A DNA stretch of 64,000 bases from Pyropia yezoensis (Eukaryota; Rhodophyta; Bangiophyceae; Bangiales; Bangiaceae). Under the pieces are notes generated by a model. That model had not been told where the DNA came from, searched no databases, and worked only from the letters and a program-made list of their open reading frames with translations. A program made the translations under genes and the position numbers. Numbering within the stretch: the first letter of the stretch is position 1; each line of letters starts with the position of its first letter. The DNA lies in the NCBI GenBank assembly GCA_009829735.1, contig CM020619.1:8484375-8548374 (forward strand), written 5' to 3'. Below are positions 9,565 through 20,700 of the stretch, one piece after another.

Positions 9565-12500
9565 GGCGCATCGCACCACATGTCCAGCAAGGCAAGCTTG
9601 CTGTCCGGCGTGCGCAGCGTCGAGCCGGTAACCATTACCATGGCGAACGGCGTCGACTGCGTGGCAGACACTGCTGGCACTGTCACCTTCGACATCGTCT
9701 GCGTGGGTGGGGGGGTCATCCCCTTGACTCTCAAGAATGTCTTGGTGGTCGGAGCCCTCTCGGTCAACCTGTTCTCCATCCCGGCCATCATGCAGAATGG
9801 GTTCGAGGCCAACTTTGGGTGCGGCTCCGTGACGGTCACACACAAGGGACGACGTATCTTTACCGGGCTGTCCCACGGGTCGGTCTTCATTCTGCCTACG
9901 GTGCCAACCGGGACGACGGCCGTCGCGGCCGCCGCCATCTCCAATGGCACCTGGCATCGACGCTTTGGTCATGTCAGTGCGACATCCCTGCAACGGGCGC
10001 GCAGGATGGTCTCCGGCTTTGAAGCCTCCCCCAACATCGGGCAGGCAACTGCGCTGTGCGACCCGTGCGCGCGCGGCAAACAAGTCAGGGCGTCGTTCCC
10101 GACCTCGAGGACGGCCACCACTGCGGCGTTGGAGCTCATCCACACTGACGTCTGCGGTCCCATGCCGGACGCATCGATCGGCGGGGCGCGGTTCTTTGTC
10201 ACCGTGATGGACGACTACACTGGGTGGAAGTGCGTGTCCCCCATCAACCGCAAGTCAGACGCGTCGCAAGCGCTGATGTACGTGCTCCTGCAGTGGGAGA
10301 CCCAGCTCGGTAGCAACGTTAAGGCTATCCGAAGCGACAACGGGGGTGAGTATCTTTCCGACATCCTCCAGGGCTGGATGCGGGCCAAGGGCATCAAGCA
10401 CCAACTCACGGCCCCTTACACCCCCCAGCAGAACGGGGTAGCCGAGAGGTACAACCGCACCCTGACTGAGCGCGTCGTCACTATGCTCGCCGATGCTGTC
10501 CTGCCTAAGGCATACTGGGGGGAGGCCCTGATGATGGCGAACTACGTGCTCAACCGCACGCCTCAGGCAGGGGCAACGATGACGCCGTACCAGGCATTCC
10601 ACGGCCCCAAGCCAGATGTGTCTCATCTGCGTGTATTTGGCTGCCCAGCCTACATCATGGTCCCGCGCGAGCACCGTCGTAAGCTGGACAAGCGCAGCGA
10701 GCGAGGCATCTTTCTCGGTTACGCGGAGAACGCCAAGGCGTACCGTGTCTCCGTGAGCGGCGCCATCAAGATCAGTCGTGACGTCATCTTCGATGAAGTG
10801 GCTCGTCCTGCGGGAGCCGAGACAGAGGACAAGGCCCCGCCCGCGTCCCTGGTCAGCATCGACACCGACCCCATGGCGATGCCGCGCGAGCCACACCCAG
10901 TCATGCGCGATGTGGTCAACAATGAGGACAACGCGCCGACGATTGACGCCGCGGGCTCTGCTAGCTCCACTGGGCTGCAGCACGCCATCGCGGCGGCGCG
11001 CGCACCCACGGGCCAGGCGGCGGCAACCGGTGCCGACGACTCCGAGGCTGTCTCACCCGCCGACGCCACCGCGACGATCCCAGCCGGGGAAGCTGCCACG
11101 CCCGCCGTGGGAGCTGACTCGGTGGGACCACCCACCGATGAGCGTTCCGCCTCGGCCAGATACCCGAGCCGCACCAGGAACCCCCCACAGAGACTCGGGG
11201 GGGAGGATGCGCCGGAGGAGTCTGGCCCGACAAGCGGCACGGCGCTAGCCGCACACAGCGCTGGCAACCCCGACAAGATGACGATGGCCCGTGCCAAGAA
11301 GGAGCTGGACTGGCCCGACTTCCACCAAGCGAACATCAAGGAAGTCGACTCCCTGTGGCGGAACGGGACGTGGGAGCTGGCCACGTTCCCGCCTGGTGCT
11401 GCTGTCCTCCCCACGCAGATGCTCAACGAGAGGAAGCGTGGGGCGCACGGCGAGGTGGAGCGGCACAAGGGCCGCTTTGTGGTCTGCGGCAACTGGCAGC
11501 TCGCCGGCCTCGACTACACGGACACGTGGGCACCAGTCTCCCGGCACACCACGGTGCGCATGCTGCTTGCGCTGGTGACCAAGGAGGATATGGTCATGCA
11601 TCAGCTGGACGTAGAGACCGCCTTCTTGAATGGACCAGTCAGTGAGGAGCTGTACGTCGAGCAGCCGCGCGGGTACGAGTGCGGGGACCCGAGTAAGGTC
11701 TGCCGCCTACGCAAGGCCCTGTACGGCCTCAAGCAGGCGGCACGCGCGTGGTACGACCTGCTGCACGAGGCCTTGTCAGGGATGGGCCTGCAGCGCACCG
11801 AGGCAGACCCATGCCTGTACGTGCGGACAAAGGACATGCGCCTCTCGCTCGCTGTCTTTGTCTACGTGGATGACCTCCTGGTCATGGGAGTTGACCAGAA
11901 GGAGACGCTGGAGCTGAAGGAGAGCATCCTCAAGGCTTTCGCTTCGCGCGACATCGGGGAGCCGACCTACTTCCTTGGGCTCCACATCTGCCGCGACCGC
12001 CAGGGAAAGACTCTGATGCTCAGCCAGCAGCAGTACGTCAAGTCCCTGGTAGATCGCCATCAGAAACAGGACGCGTACCGCGTGCTTCTCCCCATCGCTG
12101 TCGGTGCGCCACTACGCAGCGCAGGGGTGCCGCTGGATGCGCACGGGATTAAGAGCTACCAGGAGCTTTTGGGAGGGCTGCTGTACGTGGCCACGTGCAC
12201 GAGGCCGGACATCTCCTTCGCTGTCGGGAAGCTGGCACGCTTCTCAGCGTCACCAACGGTGGAGCATGCAAGGGCAGCAACGAGCGTGCTCCGCTTCCTG
12301 AAGGGAACGGCGTACCGGGGACTGACTTACGGAGGAGGGGCAGGACTACAGGGCTACACCGACGCCGATTTTGCTGGCGACCTGGACACTCGGCGGTCCA
12401 CCAGCGGGTACGCCTTTCTGTAAAACGGGGCTGCTGTGTCGTGGTGCAGCAAGGTGCAGGCCACAGTCGCTACTTCGACGATGGAAGCTGAGTACATCGC

Positions 12501-12918
12501 CGCTGCCGCGGCTGCGCGCGAGGCGCTCTGGCTACGCAAGCTACTGGATGACCTGTGTCAGGCACCTGGGGCGCCGCAGCTGCTGTGCGACAACCAGGGA
12601 GCAATCCGGCTGGCGCAAAGCGCTGGAGGTACGACGCGAAGCAAACATATCGACGTCGTGTACCACTTCCTGTGGGACCGCATCGCGCGGGCCGAGCTCA
12701 CCATCGCCTTCGTAGGGACGTCGGGGATGATGGCAGACATCCTCACCAAGCCGCTGGCCACTACAGCCCTGGCGACCTGCTCGTTCGGGCTGGGGCTACG
12801 GGACCTCATCCCGGCTGCCTATGCGGCGGACGCCCGCGTGGGAGTGTTGGAAAAGGGGGTTGCATTTGGACGCACCCCCTCGCATCGCGACCCCGAATTG
12901 GACTCCCCAATGATCTAA
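9565..12918 (+). pseudogene. pol: Copia pol: PR remnant, integrase, RT, RNase H, with a nonsense codon
   Basis: The order is: protease remnant (GASHHMSSKASLL); GAG-pre-integrase with HHCC zinc residues (WHRRFGHV...CDPCARGKQ); integrase core (HTDVCGPM, MDDYTGWK, SDNGGEYLS, TPQQNGVAERYNRT); a Pro/Ala-rich linker; RT (QLDVETAFLNG, LRKALYGLKQ, catalytic FVYVDDLLVMG); and RNase H (YTDADFAGD, TMEAEYIAA, DNQGAIRLA, TRSKHIDVVYHF). TAA at 12421-12423 interrupts RNase H in frame right after SGYAFL, and the frame then continues to a stop at 12918. The open frame upstream of 9565 (from 8995) is translation through the Gypsy LTR and is not Copia protein. Confidence 0.9.
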
Positions 12919-13212
12919 GGGGCCGCGACCGTTCCGGGCGACCCAGCCACTCGGCACCCAATTTGGATGACGGATGAGGCGGGGGACTGAACGGTGAGTC
13001 GGCCCGCTGGTGCCCGTGCGTTGGCAGCGGGACCGGGGAGGACGCAAGGGGGCGCGGCAGCGGACAACCTACGTGGGGCCCTGTGCGGGCACCACGACAG
13101 GGACAAGGCGTCAACCCGGGAGAGGCGGACAACCGAGGGAACGCGAGGGCACTGCGGGCAAGGCGCAGTGCGTACTACGTGGGGGGGGCCGCACTAGGGG
13201 GGGCCCCCGTAG

Positions 13213-13246
<34 letters not shown>

Positions 13247-13389
13247 GGGAGAGAGGAACCTACATATACTCTGGCAAGTAGTGCCAAGTGAGGGGACCGG
13301 ACCAGGGTGGACAACAACATCCTCTTCGCACCGAACCACCGTCGTCACGACCACACACACCCTAGACACACACACGCTCCCTCAACACT
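12861..13389 (+). repeat. Candidate Copia 3' LTR
   Basis: It follows the purine tract at 12849-12859, starts TGCATTTGG and would end CTCAACA. It contains a (GA)n run at 13213-13257 and a TATA-like ACATATACTC just after it, reasonable for an LTR promoter. There is no second LTR to confirm the borders. Confidence 0.35.
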
Positions 13390-14251
13390 GACGCCATCAT
13401 ATGGACTATGTCTGGGTTTTCTCGGGAAAAAGCATATGGGCGTGGAGCACATGATGTAGTGAGCAAAACGGTGCGCAGTACGCAGCAAAGAGGCCGCGGT
13501 GCGTCCATATTGAGAGTGTCCCATGTGCTTCCGGGGGGGCCCTGGGGTACTGAACCACAGTGAACATGTATCCCCCAAGTTGCACATTTACCACCCTGAT
13601 TCAAGCGGGACGAGCGTCAACTTAGCAACGGACGGGCCACATTCCTCAGTCCTCCGTCCTACCCTCCCATCCTCAAACTCCGCTCACCACGACACTTCAC
13701 ATACGACCCCGACCCCCCCTCTACTCCATCCAGCTTTACAGCCAACACATCAACGGCGTTACAAAAGTAGGAGGGCAGCGCCTCGGGCGTGAGCCCGCCC
13801 GACCCCTCCACGACCACGTGGTAGTGGGTGTTCCCGCCGCGTGCGCACCGCGGTGGCGACGCCAATGGCAATGGCGGTGACGGTGGCGGTGGGTGACAGC
13901 GTGGTGGGAATGCTTTGCGACGCTCTTTTCTTTTCGTGAGGAGAGCAGCGACAACGGCAGCGATGACGGCGGCGTCAGTGCGTAGAGCTTAAACCTTCAG
14001 GTGAACCCCTCAATTCGTGTGAATTTCATGAAACTAGATGGTAATTACGGTACTGGGTAAGTATGTGTAAAGACGGGTCTAGCCACGCGCATGTGCCCGC
14101 GCGCGGTTCGCACGTTCCTGCCCCCCAACCTTCCGTGCGCCACCGCCCCCACCGCCCTTGCCTCGCCATCATCCGTCGGAGTCTCTCCTCGTACTCCGTG
14201 CCGTTCTTTCCTCTTCTCTTTTACCGGTTGCCCTCCCTGTCCAGGGTTGCC
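13390..14251. other. Intergenic region upstream of the MPP6-like gene
   Basis: I see no supported gene. The stretch at 13560-13760 is AC-rich. Bases 14100-14250 are C/T-rich with short pyrimidine runs and probably hold the 5' leader and promoter of the gene at 14252. Confidence 0.4.
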
Positions 14252-14335
14252 ATGGCGCTCAGCTCTCGGCTCGCGGCGATGAACTTCATGAAGCGCTCCC
14301 GGTCTTCTGGCCAGCCGCCGCCACCGCCGCCACCG

Positions 14336-14367
<32 letters not shown>

Positions 14368-15103
14368 CGTGGACGAACCATCCGGAAAATTGATGTCGGA
14401 GGGCCCTGCGGCGGGCACAACGTCAGCGGCGGCGGCGGCGGCGCCAGCGGCGGCGTTATCTTTTTCATCTCCTCCGCGCCCCACGTCTGGCACTGTGGGC
14501 GCCTCCGCGGCAGCCGCGACCGGAGCTGCGACGGGCGATAGCTGGTGGCCACCTGTCCCGCAGGTGGCAGCCGCCGCGTCGGGCGCCCTGGTGGTGACCA
14601 ACGGCTCCTACTGGGACAACGACAGCGACGGCAGCGAGGATGGCGACGGCGCAGGGGGGGGCGGCACCCGCCTGTCGGCGCGGGCGCGCCGCACGTACGG
14701 CGCGGCGCCGGCAGAGGAAGGTGGGGCTACGGTGGACGGGGAGGGACCGGACGGCGCACCATCGCACCCGCCGCCACCACCGCCACCAGAGGAGGGCGAC
14801 CTGGAAATTGATGAGGTGCCAGGCTCGGTGCTGCCGTTCCGTCGCAAGACGCCTGTCGGCGGCCACGGCGGTGGTGGTCGCGGCCGTGGTGGCGGAGGAG
14901 GCGGGGGAGGCGAGGGCGGGGCGGTTGCCAAGTGGAAGGGGAAGCAGCGTAAGGAGCGGCGGCCCCAAGGCGCCGCAGAAGGGCAAGGCGGGGGTGGGGG
15001 GATGCGCCTCGCGGCGAGCAAGGCCATTTCCAAAGTGCGGGGGGGGAAGGTCAGGCGCAAGGGAAAGGGCAAAGGCAAGGAAGAGAAGCGGGATCAGGCG
15101 TGA
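14252..15103 (+). CDS. Putative MPP6-like RNA-exosome cofactor (low-complexity-expanded)
   Basis: A 283-aa protein. The N-terminus, ALSSRLAAMNFMKRSRS, resembles the LSxxLxxMKFMQR motif opening M-phase phosphoprotein 6, the nuclear exosome cofactor used in rRNA processing. A second block, IDEVPGSVLPFRRKTPVGG (about residues 190-208), could match the family's R-x-S-F-G-G-F-like motif. Between them lie a ~19-residue proline run encoded by a (CCG)n tract at 14312-14367 and Ala/Gly-rich linkers. The C-terminus is strongly basic (GKVRRKGKGKGKEEKRD), as expected for an RNA-binding nuclear protein. The ATG at 14252 is preferred over an in-frame ATG at 14063 because the motif directly follows it and upstream sequence is pyrimidine-rich. 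The family call rests on short motifs only; it could be an unrelated basic nuclear protein. Confidence 0.45.
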
Positions 15104-15795
15104 GAGGTGGGCGGCTTTGAGACGGGTTTGGTGGGGCTGGAGAGGACTCTGTTGTGGTCGGATGCGTGCAACAGGGATACAGCCCACGGTGATATGGCTT
15201 CGCTTTTGGCTCCGTACGCGCCGCCGCCGCGCTGACTGGTTCTGTGTTGCTGGGGTCTCGGTCCCCGTATGGGGACCCACCGTTGCGGCCTCTTCTCAGT
15301 CTCAGGAACTCACGCATTACGGGGCGGCACCTGCCGCCGTTCGTCGGTGGGCGAAGCGGTAAGCGGGTTGCGCAACTGGGCAGGCGAATCCCGCATGGAG
15401 GGCAGATCCTCCTCTTGCGTCGTCGTCGCGGGGTAGGTCGGCCTGTCCCGGCAGTTCGCGAAGGTTCTGGACAACGGTGCCAGTCGATGACGAGAGGCAC
15501 GACGGGAGCGACGTGCCATGGTAACGCGAAGTGGCACCGAGCGGGCTTTCCGACGGATGCGATCATTGTCGCTGAGCATTCCAGTCCAACGTGCGTTGGC
15601 CATTTGCACCTTAGACCAAGCGTCGCCAAAGGCTAAGCGTGGCCAAGTGAACCGATGAGGAACAAAGAGCGCGCACTCTCTTTTCCAGTAACAAGAGCCA
15701 ATGGCATTCCCTCGCTCACGCAGATGCAGCCTATGAAGGAAACCACAAGAAGGAATGAACACACGCATGTTCAGACCCTCCGTGCCCGAGTCCCC
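15104..15795. other. Convergent intergenic region
   Basis: 3' flanks of the MPP6-like gene (+) and the SHMT gene (-). Open frames such as 15244-15636 have no recognisable protein features. No repeat is evident. Confidence 0.4.
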
Positions 15796-17482
15796 TTACA
15801 TCCGCCCCCCAGGCATCGGAAAACGCTTGGAAAAGACGTGGACGTCCTCCCTCAGCTCGGACACGCGCGGGTCCTTCTCCACCACGGGCACAAAGTCCTT
15901 CAGCTTCTTCCCAGTGTCCTTTTGAACGTCCATACAGATATTGAGGGCGCGGCTGAGGAAGCCCGCCACGGCAACAAAATCGTCCTCCTTGAGACCGCGG
16001 CTCGTCATGGCGGGCGTGCCCACACGGACGCCTCCCGGCGTCAGCGCAGACGTATCCCCACACACCGCGTTCTTGTTGAGGGTAATGTGCGCCAGGTCAC
16101 ACACCTTCTCCATCTTGGACCCGGACACGTCCTCAGGCCGCAGGTCCCAAAGTACGAGATGGTTGTCCGTGCCACCCGTCACCAGAGTGTAGCCCATCTC
16201 CATCAGCGCCGCCGCCAGCGCGCGCGCGTTGGCCCGTACCTGGACAATGTAGGCCTTAAACTCGGGGGTCATGGCTTCCTTGAGAGCCACTCCAAGCGCG
16301 GCAATGGTGTTGTTGTGGGGGCCCCCCTGGCAACCCGGAAAAACTGCCTGGTTGATTGAGTTCGCCAGGCCTAGGCAGCGGTCGCCGCCAACGCGGTAGA
16401 AGATCAGGCCCTGACGGGGACCCCGCAGCGACTTGTGTGTCGTTGAGGTCACCACGTCGCAAAGCTCAAACGGATTGGACGCCTCCTGCGTGGCCACAAG
16501 CCCCGAAATGTGGGCCATGTCACACAGAAGCATAGCACCACAGTCGTCGGCAATGGAACGCAGCGTCTTGAAATCCCAGTCCCGAGCGTAAGCCGACGCA
16601 CCACAAATGAGGAGTTTGGGACGGAACACCATCGCCGTTGCACGCAGCTTGGAATAGTCGATGAGGCCCGTCTCACGCTCAACCTGGTAGGGCAGCGACT
16701 CGAAGTAGACGGAAGTGGCCGAGATCTTCTTTTTCGCGGTGTAAAAGCCGTGGGTCAGGTGACCACCAGACGGCAAGTCCAGCCCCATGATGCGGTCGTG
16801 CGGCTGTAGGATGCCCGTGTAGAGAGCAAAGTTGGCGGTGGAACCCGAATAGGGCTGCACGTTGACACCCCACTCCGATGCGGAGAGACCAAAGCACTCG
16901 AGAGCCCGTGCCTGCACCAGCGCCTCCATGTCGTCAACCACCTCGTTGCCACCATAGTAGCGGGCGCCGACCTGGCCCTCCGAATACTTGTTCGTAAAGC
17001 AGGAGCTCAGAGTCTGCACGGACAGGGGGGGCAATCACGCCAAAGAACATAGTACATAAAGAGGCGCTGAAAGACGGACACGGTCATATAGAGCAGGACA
17101 CAAGCTGTCAGCCGTCGAGTCGTGCATGTCTCCCAAGAAAACAACCTCACCGGGGCACCAGAGCCTCGTTCCACGTGCAAGGCCACGATGATGCCGTCCC
17201 ACACGCCAGAGGCAACCACGGCAACACAATCGTAGCCCATCTCCCACACTTCCCTCGCCATCCCAAAACCACGGGCGACTCCAAAGTCTCACATGAACGT
17301 ACCTCTTCCACCGCGCGAGACGTGAAGTTCTCGGACGCAATCAGCTCAATGCCTTCAAACTGTCGGCGTTTCTCCCGCTGGATCAGCTCGGCCATTTCAG
17401 GGTCCACGTCGGCCAGCGGGCGGTTGCCAGCAAAGCCGGCAAAGCTCTCGGCATAGTCGCCGTCGGCGTAGCACTCAGCCAT
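15796..17482 (-). CDS. SHMT: Serine hydroxymethyltransferase (EC 2.1.2.1), two exons
   Basis: PLP enzyme interconverting serine plus tetrahydrofolate with glycine plus 5,10-methylene-THF, the main source of one-carbon units. Exon 1 is 17482-17303 (60 codons) and exon 2 is 17013-15796. The 289-nt intron has GAG|GTACGT donor and TGTGCAG|ACT acceptor in phase 0. The product is 465 aa, normal for the family. Visible motifs: [13 protein letters not shown] (45-58), [33 protein letters not shown], and the PLP Schiff-base site [11 protein letters not shown] with Lys254. No N-terminal extension is present, so a cytosolic isoform is likely. The start is the first Met of the conserved exon, preceded by C-rich leader sequence. 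No defects seen. Confidence 0.96.
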
Positions 17483-18935
17483 GATGGGCAAACGGCTCCA
17501 AAGGGCGGGCGGGTGAACGGACAGGCAGGACGAGAGCTGATGGTGGGGACGAGGAGGAGGGCGGGGATGCAACAAACACCAGGTGCAGACGGCCAACGAA
17601 CTGAGAGTGGATGGCGGGTGGTGACGGACTGAGACGACTCTGGAAGGTGTACCGTCTGGCCTTTTAGGGCTCTTCGAGCCTGCGTCAGCCGACCGCGGCC
17701 CCATCCATGCTAAAAGTAGCCCTCGTGATCCACGCCCACAGCACGACTTCCACACCGACAGTGAACGAGGGTGAGAAAAGCTGTCGGCTAACTACGCAGC
17801 ACTGCATATCGCCTGTCAAACTTTTCTTGCTTTTTTGGGAAATTCTCGAGCAAGAACCTGCATAAAACCTGCATCGACCCCCCCGCCAGGCATCATAGAC
17901 ACCGCTTTTACCCCCGTTTCTTGCTTTCTGCCCATAACAGCTCGGGCGATTGGTGGTCGCCACCTCCCTTGGTATGACCGGAAGCGCTCGGGGCAGGAGA
18001 GCACTCTCGTGAAGCGCAAAGAAGCGACCGACCATCGCTACGCTTGGGAGCAATGTTTAAACAAACGCGTTTAAAAATCGCGCAATCTCTCGCTCTGGAT
18101 AAGCAAAAACCTGCGCGACGACAGCTTTCGAGGGTCTGCACGGAAAAATGTCTCCGCCTTGGTCGACATCTACGAAGTGAATTCTGACCAATGGAACGCT
18201 CCGTCCAGCAAACAGCAGCGCCACCGCTGTTGTCATTGGTTGACAGAACACCGACAGCGGCCGTCGTGTCGGTCATCCTGGGGGAGATTCCTTGGCCTCA
18301 GCCCATCCCCTCGATCAGAAAAGCAAAGTTCTGCTCGAGCCGTTTATTTTCGTGCTCGAGTAGAGCAAGAATTTGCACAACCAAGCAAGAGATCTGGCCA
18401 AAATCGGGCTTGCATCTTGACATGGGATAAGAACTGCTGCGCTGCCAGTACAGTCTTTCTCCATTGCTGTGACATCCTTTCTTGAGCACGGTGTCTAGAA
18501 ACCAATGCAGGTCGACCCCACCTCTACGGTGCGATCAACGCATGTGTGAGCATTTGATCGTTGTCACGGACCAATCAGAGGGCGGAATCAAGTTACAATC
18601 CTCGGGCTTACGGTCGCCACAATGGGTGCCCAACAATGGAGAAAGACTGTAAAAGAAGTCCGTGGCTCCAAGCGGTTGGTCAATCGACATCCACGTGGGG
18701 ACATAAATAGAGGGCACGGTACTGTCCACTGTCTTCATGAGAAATTTTGAAAAGACTGGGAATCTGCTCGCGCGTTGATCCAGCGCAATGCTGTGCCGTG
18801 CACGCGCCAAGTGCGTGGTTGCAGGCGGGCTGGCCTGAACAACAACGGTGGATAGCCACCCCAATCCGCATTCTTTCGCAAACCTCACACGCCGTCCTCC
18901 CCGCTCCCACACCGTTCCTCCTCCATCGTCCTGAG
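17483..18935. other. Divergent intergenic region SHMT / F-box gene
   Basis: No ORF here looks like a gene. The region is less GC-rich than its surroundings and holds several CCAAT boxes: ATTGG at 17949 and 18235, CCAAT at 18188 and 18571. It probably carries promoters for both flanking genes. Confidence 0.5.
18567..18710 (+). promoter_or_regulatory. Candidate promoter of the F-box/LRR gene
   Basis: A CCAAT box in GGACCAATCAGAG at 18571, a CCACGTGG G-box-like palindrome at 18691-18698, and a TATA-like ACATAAATAG at 18701-18710 lie in order 225-365 bp upstream of the ATG at 18936. The spacing fits a core promoter; function is inferred. Confidence 0.4.
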
Positions 18936-19158
18936 ATGGTCGAACCCGCTGGCGGCAGTACGCCCACTGCCGTCGCTATTCGGTCAGTCGGTGGCGCAGT
19001 AGTCACCAGCGGAGGTGGAAACTCCCCCCTTCCAACCCGAATGGCGCGGCCTGCGAGGATCTTGACTTGCCACCAGAACTTTTGGTGAGAGTTTTTGGGT
19101 ACCTTTGGAACATGGCTGCCGCCCCTCTGACCGACGCGGTGCCTTCTCCGGTCGTCGG
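18936..19158 (+). pseudogene. F-box/LRR protein gene, segment 1 (F-box N-terminus)
   Basis: This is the start of a host gene broken by retrotransposons; the other parts are 36710-37060 and 37605-38748. The ATG at 18936 opens MVEPAGGSTPTA; the F-box core LPPELLVRVFGYLW follows in a different frame. The shift falls at the C6 run 19024-19029: one more C would join the two frames. The segment ends at the Gypsy B insertion (TSD GTCGG, 19154-19158). With that one base and the insertions removed, the three segments total 1719 nt, exactly 573 codons. F-box proteins recruit substrates to SCF ubiquitin ligases through Skp1. Confidence 0.7.
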
Positions 19159-19697
19159 TGTAGCAGTACTCCCAAGCACCAACCCCGAGTCAGGGAAGGA
19201 AGAGGAGTATTGCCGATATCCCAACTTGGGACACCGGAAGCAAGCACCTCCACACAGCCGAACACGGAACTTGCGTGTGGTGAGCGGGTCCACTCACCAA
19301 GGCACGAACAAGATGTGTCGGAGCCAGACGGTGTTTTCTTGCTTGGCCAGCCAAGGTGGGCCCTCCCCGCCTTGCTGTCCCTCCTTATCAACCCTCCTCA
19401 CACGCTCACGCAACCCCTCAAAACACTCAGAAAATGAACCCTCAAACAAACCAATCATATCACTCCACATGCAAAGAACTCAAAGCGTAGAAATCCGTCT
19501 GGCTCCCGTGCAAAAATCCCAAGAAACAAATACCAGCAGCATTACCCTGCTCTAGTATGTCGGAAGTCCTAGTCGAATTTCCGTCCAGAAGTCAGAAGTT
19601 TCACCATCGTGGGTCGGGTGAATTTCGACTTCCGGTCAGGTCCACTTGACCCGAATCTTCAAAGTATTGGTACCGAATTCCGGCCCAATCTCCCACA
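19159..19697 (-). repeat. 3' LTR of Gypsy element B
   Basis: 539 bp, TGTAGCAGTACTCCC...CTCCCACA on the + strand. Its inner edge is followed by a purine tract (minus strand). By eye it shows no difference from 36166-36704. Confidence 0.95.
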
Positions 19698-19710
19698 TTT
19701 CCCCCTTCTC
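19698..19710 (-). other. Polypurine tract of element B
   Basis: On the minus strand GAGAAGGGGGAAA immediately precedes the 3' LTR (TGTGGGAG...). This is the plus-strand DNA priming site in LTR retrotransposons and fixes the orientation of the element. Confidence 0.85.
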
Positions 19711-20700
19711 AAAAGTCCAGCCGTCCCGGTGGACGTCCAATCAGCGGCGAGTCGCAGTGACCGGGAGAGGAGGATGCAATTCCCGAGTTGAGATGCAAAG
19801 TACGGTGCATCGCTGGCGTCTAGCGTGCACCAGGGTTACGCCGGGGTTGCACTCGCGTCCGGCGGGGCCCTCCGGGAGAGGCAGTCCCTCTCCGTGGGGT
19901 GCGCTCTCTGCCCTAACCTGGGTAGAGGAGCCCCCTCCACGCGAAACAGGTGTGGGGGAAAGTCGTCCCCCACCTGGTCAGGGTGCTCCACGGGTGGACT
20001 CACGTGTGGGTGAGCCCCCTAATCTGGGTGTCGGCGTACCTCCGCCACACCCCCTGCCCCTCAACTGGAGGAGTAGGGCGTCGACGTTCTCACTCGGAAC
20101 GTCGACCTGCACCTGCCCCTTCAGTTGGGGTACGGTTGCTCTCGGGGGGTCGGGTTGTGTCCCCCCCTTCAGCTCGATCCACCCCCAGCTGGCTCTCTGC
20201 GGGGTGTTCCTCACTCCTTCCCCCCCTTTCTAGTCAGGGTTGAGGGGTGTGCGCACCCCGAGTTGGGGGTGTTGCACTCGGTCGCCGGCGGTGGGACTCG
20301 GCCGCCGGTGCGGGGTCTTCTCTCCCCTTCGTGTGTGCGGGCGGGTGTGTGCCTTCCCGCCGCTGCTCCCTCGCGTCGGCGGGTCTGTCTCTTCCCGCCG
20401 TGCGGTTGGTGTCTTTGGTTGGGGTGGTGTCTTCCCCCTTCCGCCCCTGTGTCGGGCGTCTTCGTTGTCGGCGGGGGCGCGGGTCGTGTCCCCCCCCCTT
20501 TGTCCTCGTTGGCGGGGTTGTGTCTTCCCCGCGCTGCCCCTTGTGTCGGGCTTCTTCGTTGTCGGTGGGGGGTGTGGGTCGTGTCCCCCCCCGTTGCTCT
20601 ACCTCACCGAGTCGGTCAAGGTTGGTTGTCGTCGGAGGGGGAGCGGGTCGTGTCCCCCCCCGTGCTCAACCTCACCGAGTCGGTCAAGGTTGGTCGCGTG
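19711..20700. repeat. Non-coding 3' region of element B with imperfect direct repeats
   Basis: This lies between the polypurine tract and the antisense ORF. From about 20250 it contains imperfect repeats: CTCACCGAGTCGGTCAAGG twice (20602 and 20671 regions), CGGGTCGTGTCCCCCCCC three times, and TTCTTCGTTGTCGG-like units. The antisense frame is open through it from 20125, but the composition (Cys/Val/Gly-rich) does not resemble the conserved protein. It could be the promoter/leader of the antisense gene. Confidence 0.5.

Larger units (their letters stand above)
9565..13389 (+). mobile_element. Ty1/Copia LTR retrotransposon, 5'-truncated
   Basis: The Copia body starts abruptly at 9565 inside the protease active-site region (residues GASHHM remain; the catalytic Asp codon and all of gag are absent), immediately after the Gypsy A LTR. 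Domain order IN before RT is that of Copia. A purine tract GGAAAAGGGGG at 12849-12859 and a TG-starting sequence from 12861 suggest the 3' LTR, tentatively ending in CA near 13389. No 5' LTR is in the window, so both ends are unconfirmed. Confidence 0.8.

Noticed and set aside
20125-20700. N-terminal extension of the antisense ORF of element B
   Set aside because: Cys/Val/Gly-rich translation of imperfect direct repeats with no counterpart in element A.
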